NCBI GenBank assembly: GCA_003135495.1
Contig: PLBX01000413.1
Location: 1-6,844 of the forward strand
Direction of reading: 5' to 3'
From: Acidobacteriaceae bacterium
Lineage (GTDB): Bacteria > Acidobacteriota > Terriglobia > Terriglobales > Acidobacteriaceae
Length of the DNA: 6,844 bases
Position 1 is the first letter of the stretch. Each line of letters opens with the position of its first letter. Below, piece after piece: positions 6,201 to 6,844 of the stretch. A program made the translations under genes and the position numbers. The notes beneath the pieces were generated by a model. The model worked only from the letters and a program-made list of their open reading frames with translations, did no database searches and had not been told where the DNA came from.

Positions 6201-6233
6201 CAGGCAGTCAGGTTCAGGCAGTCTCGCGCAGTC
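6201..6233 (-). repeat. Short direct repeats GACTGCCTG upstream of galE
   Basis: On the minus strand GACTGCCTG occurs at 6223-6215 and 6209-6201, and a shorter GACTGC at 6233-6228. They lie 59-91 bases before the galE start and could be regulator sites, or simply slippage. Spacing is uneven (10 and 14 bases). Confidence 0.3.
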
Positions 6234-6238
6234 ATTCA

Positions 6239-6283
6239 CTTGCCTTCCTAATAAGAAAAAAAATACGAAAAATATTAGGCAAG
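6239..6283 (-). repeat. AT-rich inverted repeat between the small membrane gene and galE
   Basis: CTTGCCTAATA (6283-6273, minus strand) pairs with TATTA (6253-6249) and GGCAAG (6244-6239), with a four-base bulge. The 19-base loop is almost all T on the minus strand. It begins five bases after the stop of the small membrane gene. It may protect or end that transcript, yet the T run is in the loop rather than after the stem, so it is not a standard terminator. The AT-rich loop might also hold the galE promoter. Confidence 0.45.
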
Positions 6284-6287
6284 AATC

Positions 6288-6548
6288 TCATTTGGGGTCA
6301 TGGCGTTTCCGATCTTGCTCGGCCGCGAGGGCGATGGTTGAACGCAGAGCAAGAGCGCCCCGGCGCGCGAGCAGCAACATGCCGGAGGCAAAAATTATCA
6401 TGGCAAGCCCCCACCATAAATTGATATTGATGCCCAGCGAATGAACGCTGTACATCGCATCTCCCTGCGTCGCCGCGCCGTATCCGGCGACTAAAAGGCC
6501 AAACAGCAAAAACATCATCCCGATGGGCAACCGGATATCGAATCCCAT
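6288..6548 (-). CDS. Small membrane protein of unknown function beside a sodium:solute symporter
   Basis: 86 residues that I cannot assign to a named family. Two hydrophobic helices are visible: about 8-26 (IGMMFLLFGLLVAGYGAA) and about 42-62 (INLWWGLAMIIFASGMLLLA), separated by a short polar loop with a conserved-looking NINLWWG. The tail is charged (EQDRKRHDPK). The start ATG at 6548 has a clear ribosome site, GAGGA with six bases spacing. It lies 65 bases after the symporter stop on the same strand, so it is probably cotranscribed. By context it may be an accessory or stability subunit of the transporter; this is inference only. Confidence 0.8.
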   Translation of the reverse strand: MGFDIRLPIGMMFLLFGLLVAGYGAATQGDAMYSVHSLGININLWWGLAMIIFASGMLLLARRGALALRSTIALAAEQDRKRHDPK

Positions 6549-6569
6549 AAAAATTCCTCAGCCATCTCT

Positions 6570-6604
6570 TGCATGACAACTTGCCCAGTGCATGACAACT
6601 TGCC
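6570..6604 (-). repeat. Two 16-base direct repeats between symporter and small membrane gene
   Basis: TGCATGACAACTTGCC occurs identically at 6570-6585 and 6589-6604 (19-base period) in the 65-base gap between the two minus-strand genes. It may be a recent tandem duplication or a paired protein or RNA binding site. It does not form a strong hairpin. Confidence 0.85.
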
Positions 6605-6613
6605 AGGTTCCTG

Positions 6614-6844
6614 TTACCAAAAAATCCAATTGAGCACAACCAGCATGGACAGTACGACCGCCGCCAGCACGGCTGGCTTCTCATACCACTCTAGCCCTAC
6701 ATCCTTCGGCCGGTCGGTCAGGGCATACACCAGGCCTTTCAGTTCGTTATCGGGACGAGGCTTCGTCAGCAAGGAAATCACGATGGTCACTACGAAGCAG
6801 GTAGTCCAGGCGAAGATCGCGGTCCAGAAATTTTGCGCCATCTC
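6614..6844 (-). CDS. Sodium:solute symporter (SSS family), C-terminal end only
   Basis: The last 76 codons of a larger ORF that is open to the right edge; the ATG at 6841 is internal. The visible part has a helix FWTAIFAWTTCFVVTIVISL, a cytoplasmic stretch with TKPRPDNELKGLVYALT and DRPKDVGLEWYEKP, and a final helix ending VLNWIFW. This pattern matches the ending of acidobacterial members of the SSS family, inner-membrane carriers that take up sugars, organic acids or similar solutes with sodium. The substrate cannot be read from this fragment. It is followed by a small membrane protein, likely in the same transcript. Confidence 0.82.
   Translation of the reverse strand, partial: EMAQNFWTAIFAWTTCFVVTIVISLLTKPRPDNELKGLVYALTDRPKDVGLEWYEKPAVLAAVVLSMLVVLNWIFW

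Overview
The window looks like a chromosomal piece of a GC-rich acidobacterium (Acidobacteriota, Terriglobia-like). This is inferred from the protein flavour: a SirA/NirA-type ferredoxin reductase, a PAP2 protein with a FPSEHA motif, a CapD protein behind a NusG-like antiterminator, and a sodium:solute symporter ending typical of that group. No rRNA, tRNA, IS element, CRISPR array or phage gene was seen.

Left part, minus strand (1-1132): the first 286 codons of a ferredoxin-dependent sulfite/nitrite reductase, running off the left edge. Upstream of it on the same strand lies what appears to be a complete cysteine-responsive attenuator. It consists of a promoter (1104-1132), a nearly leaderless 30-codon ORF with seven cysteines including four in a row (1001-1093), a strong intrinsic terminator (940-975), and then the reductase start at 860. 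A segment at the end of the leader ORF can pair with the 5' arm of the terminator, which gives an antiterminator. The cysteine leader and a conserved Tyr/Cys pair in the enzyme both suggest sulfite reduction for cysteine synthesis rather than nitrite reduction. This is the most interesting system in the window.

Middle, plus strand (1133-5036): a gene-free stretch with a small palindrome, then a NusG-like (UpxY/RfaH-type) antiterminator at 1505-2203. Four bases later comes one long ORF (2208-5036), which is a chimera. Its first 284 or so codons are a PAP2 phosphatase that stops before the third catalytic motif. The rest is a CapD/FlaA1-type nucleotide-sugar 4,6-dehydratase lacking its first transmembrane helices. 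The best explanation is an in-frame deletion that fused two neighbouring exopolysaccharide genes, or an assembly artefact. The protein also carries a polar loop insertion and a repetitive EIGAL-like tail.

Right part, minus strand (5099-6844): galE (UDP-glucose 4-epimerase, with a serine-rich insertion) converges on the fusion gene. Upstream of it are a small two-helix membrane protein and the C-terminal end of a sodium:solute symporter, which probably form one unit. The NusG-like protein, the CapD enzyme and GalE together suggest a small surface-polysaccharide locus providing nucleotide sugars, next to unrelated sulfur-assimilation and transport genes.
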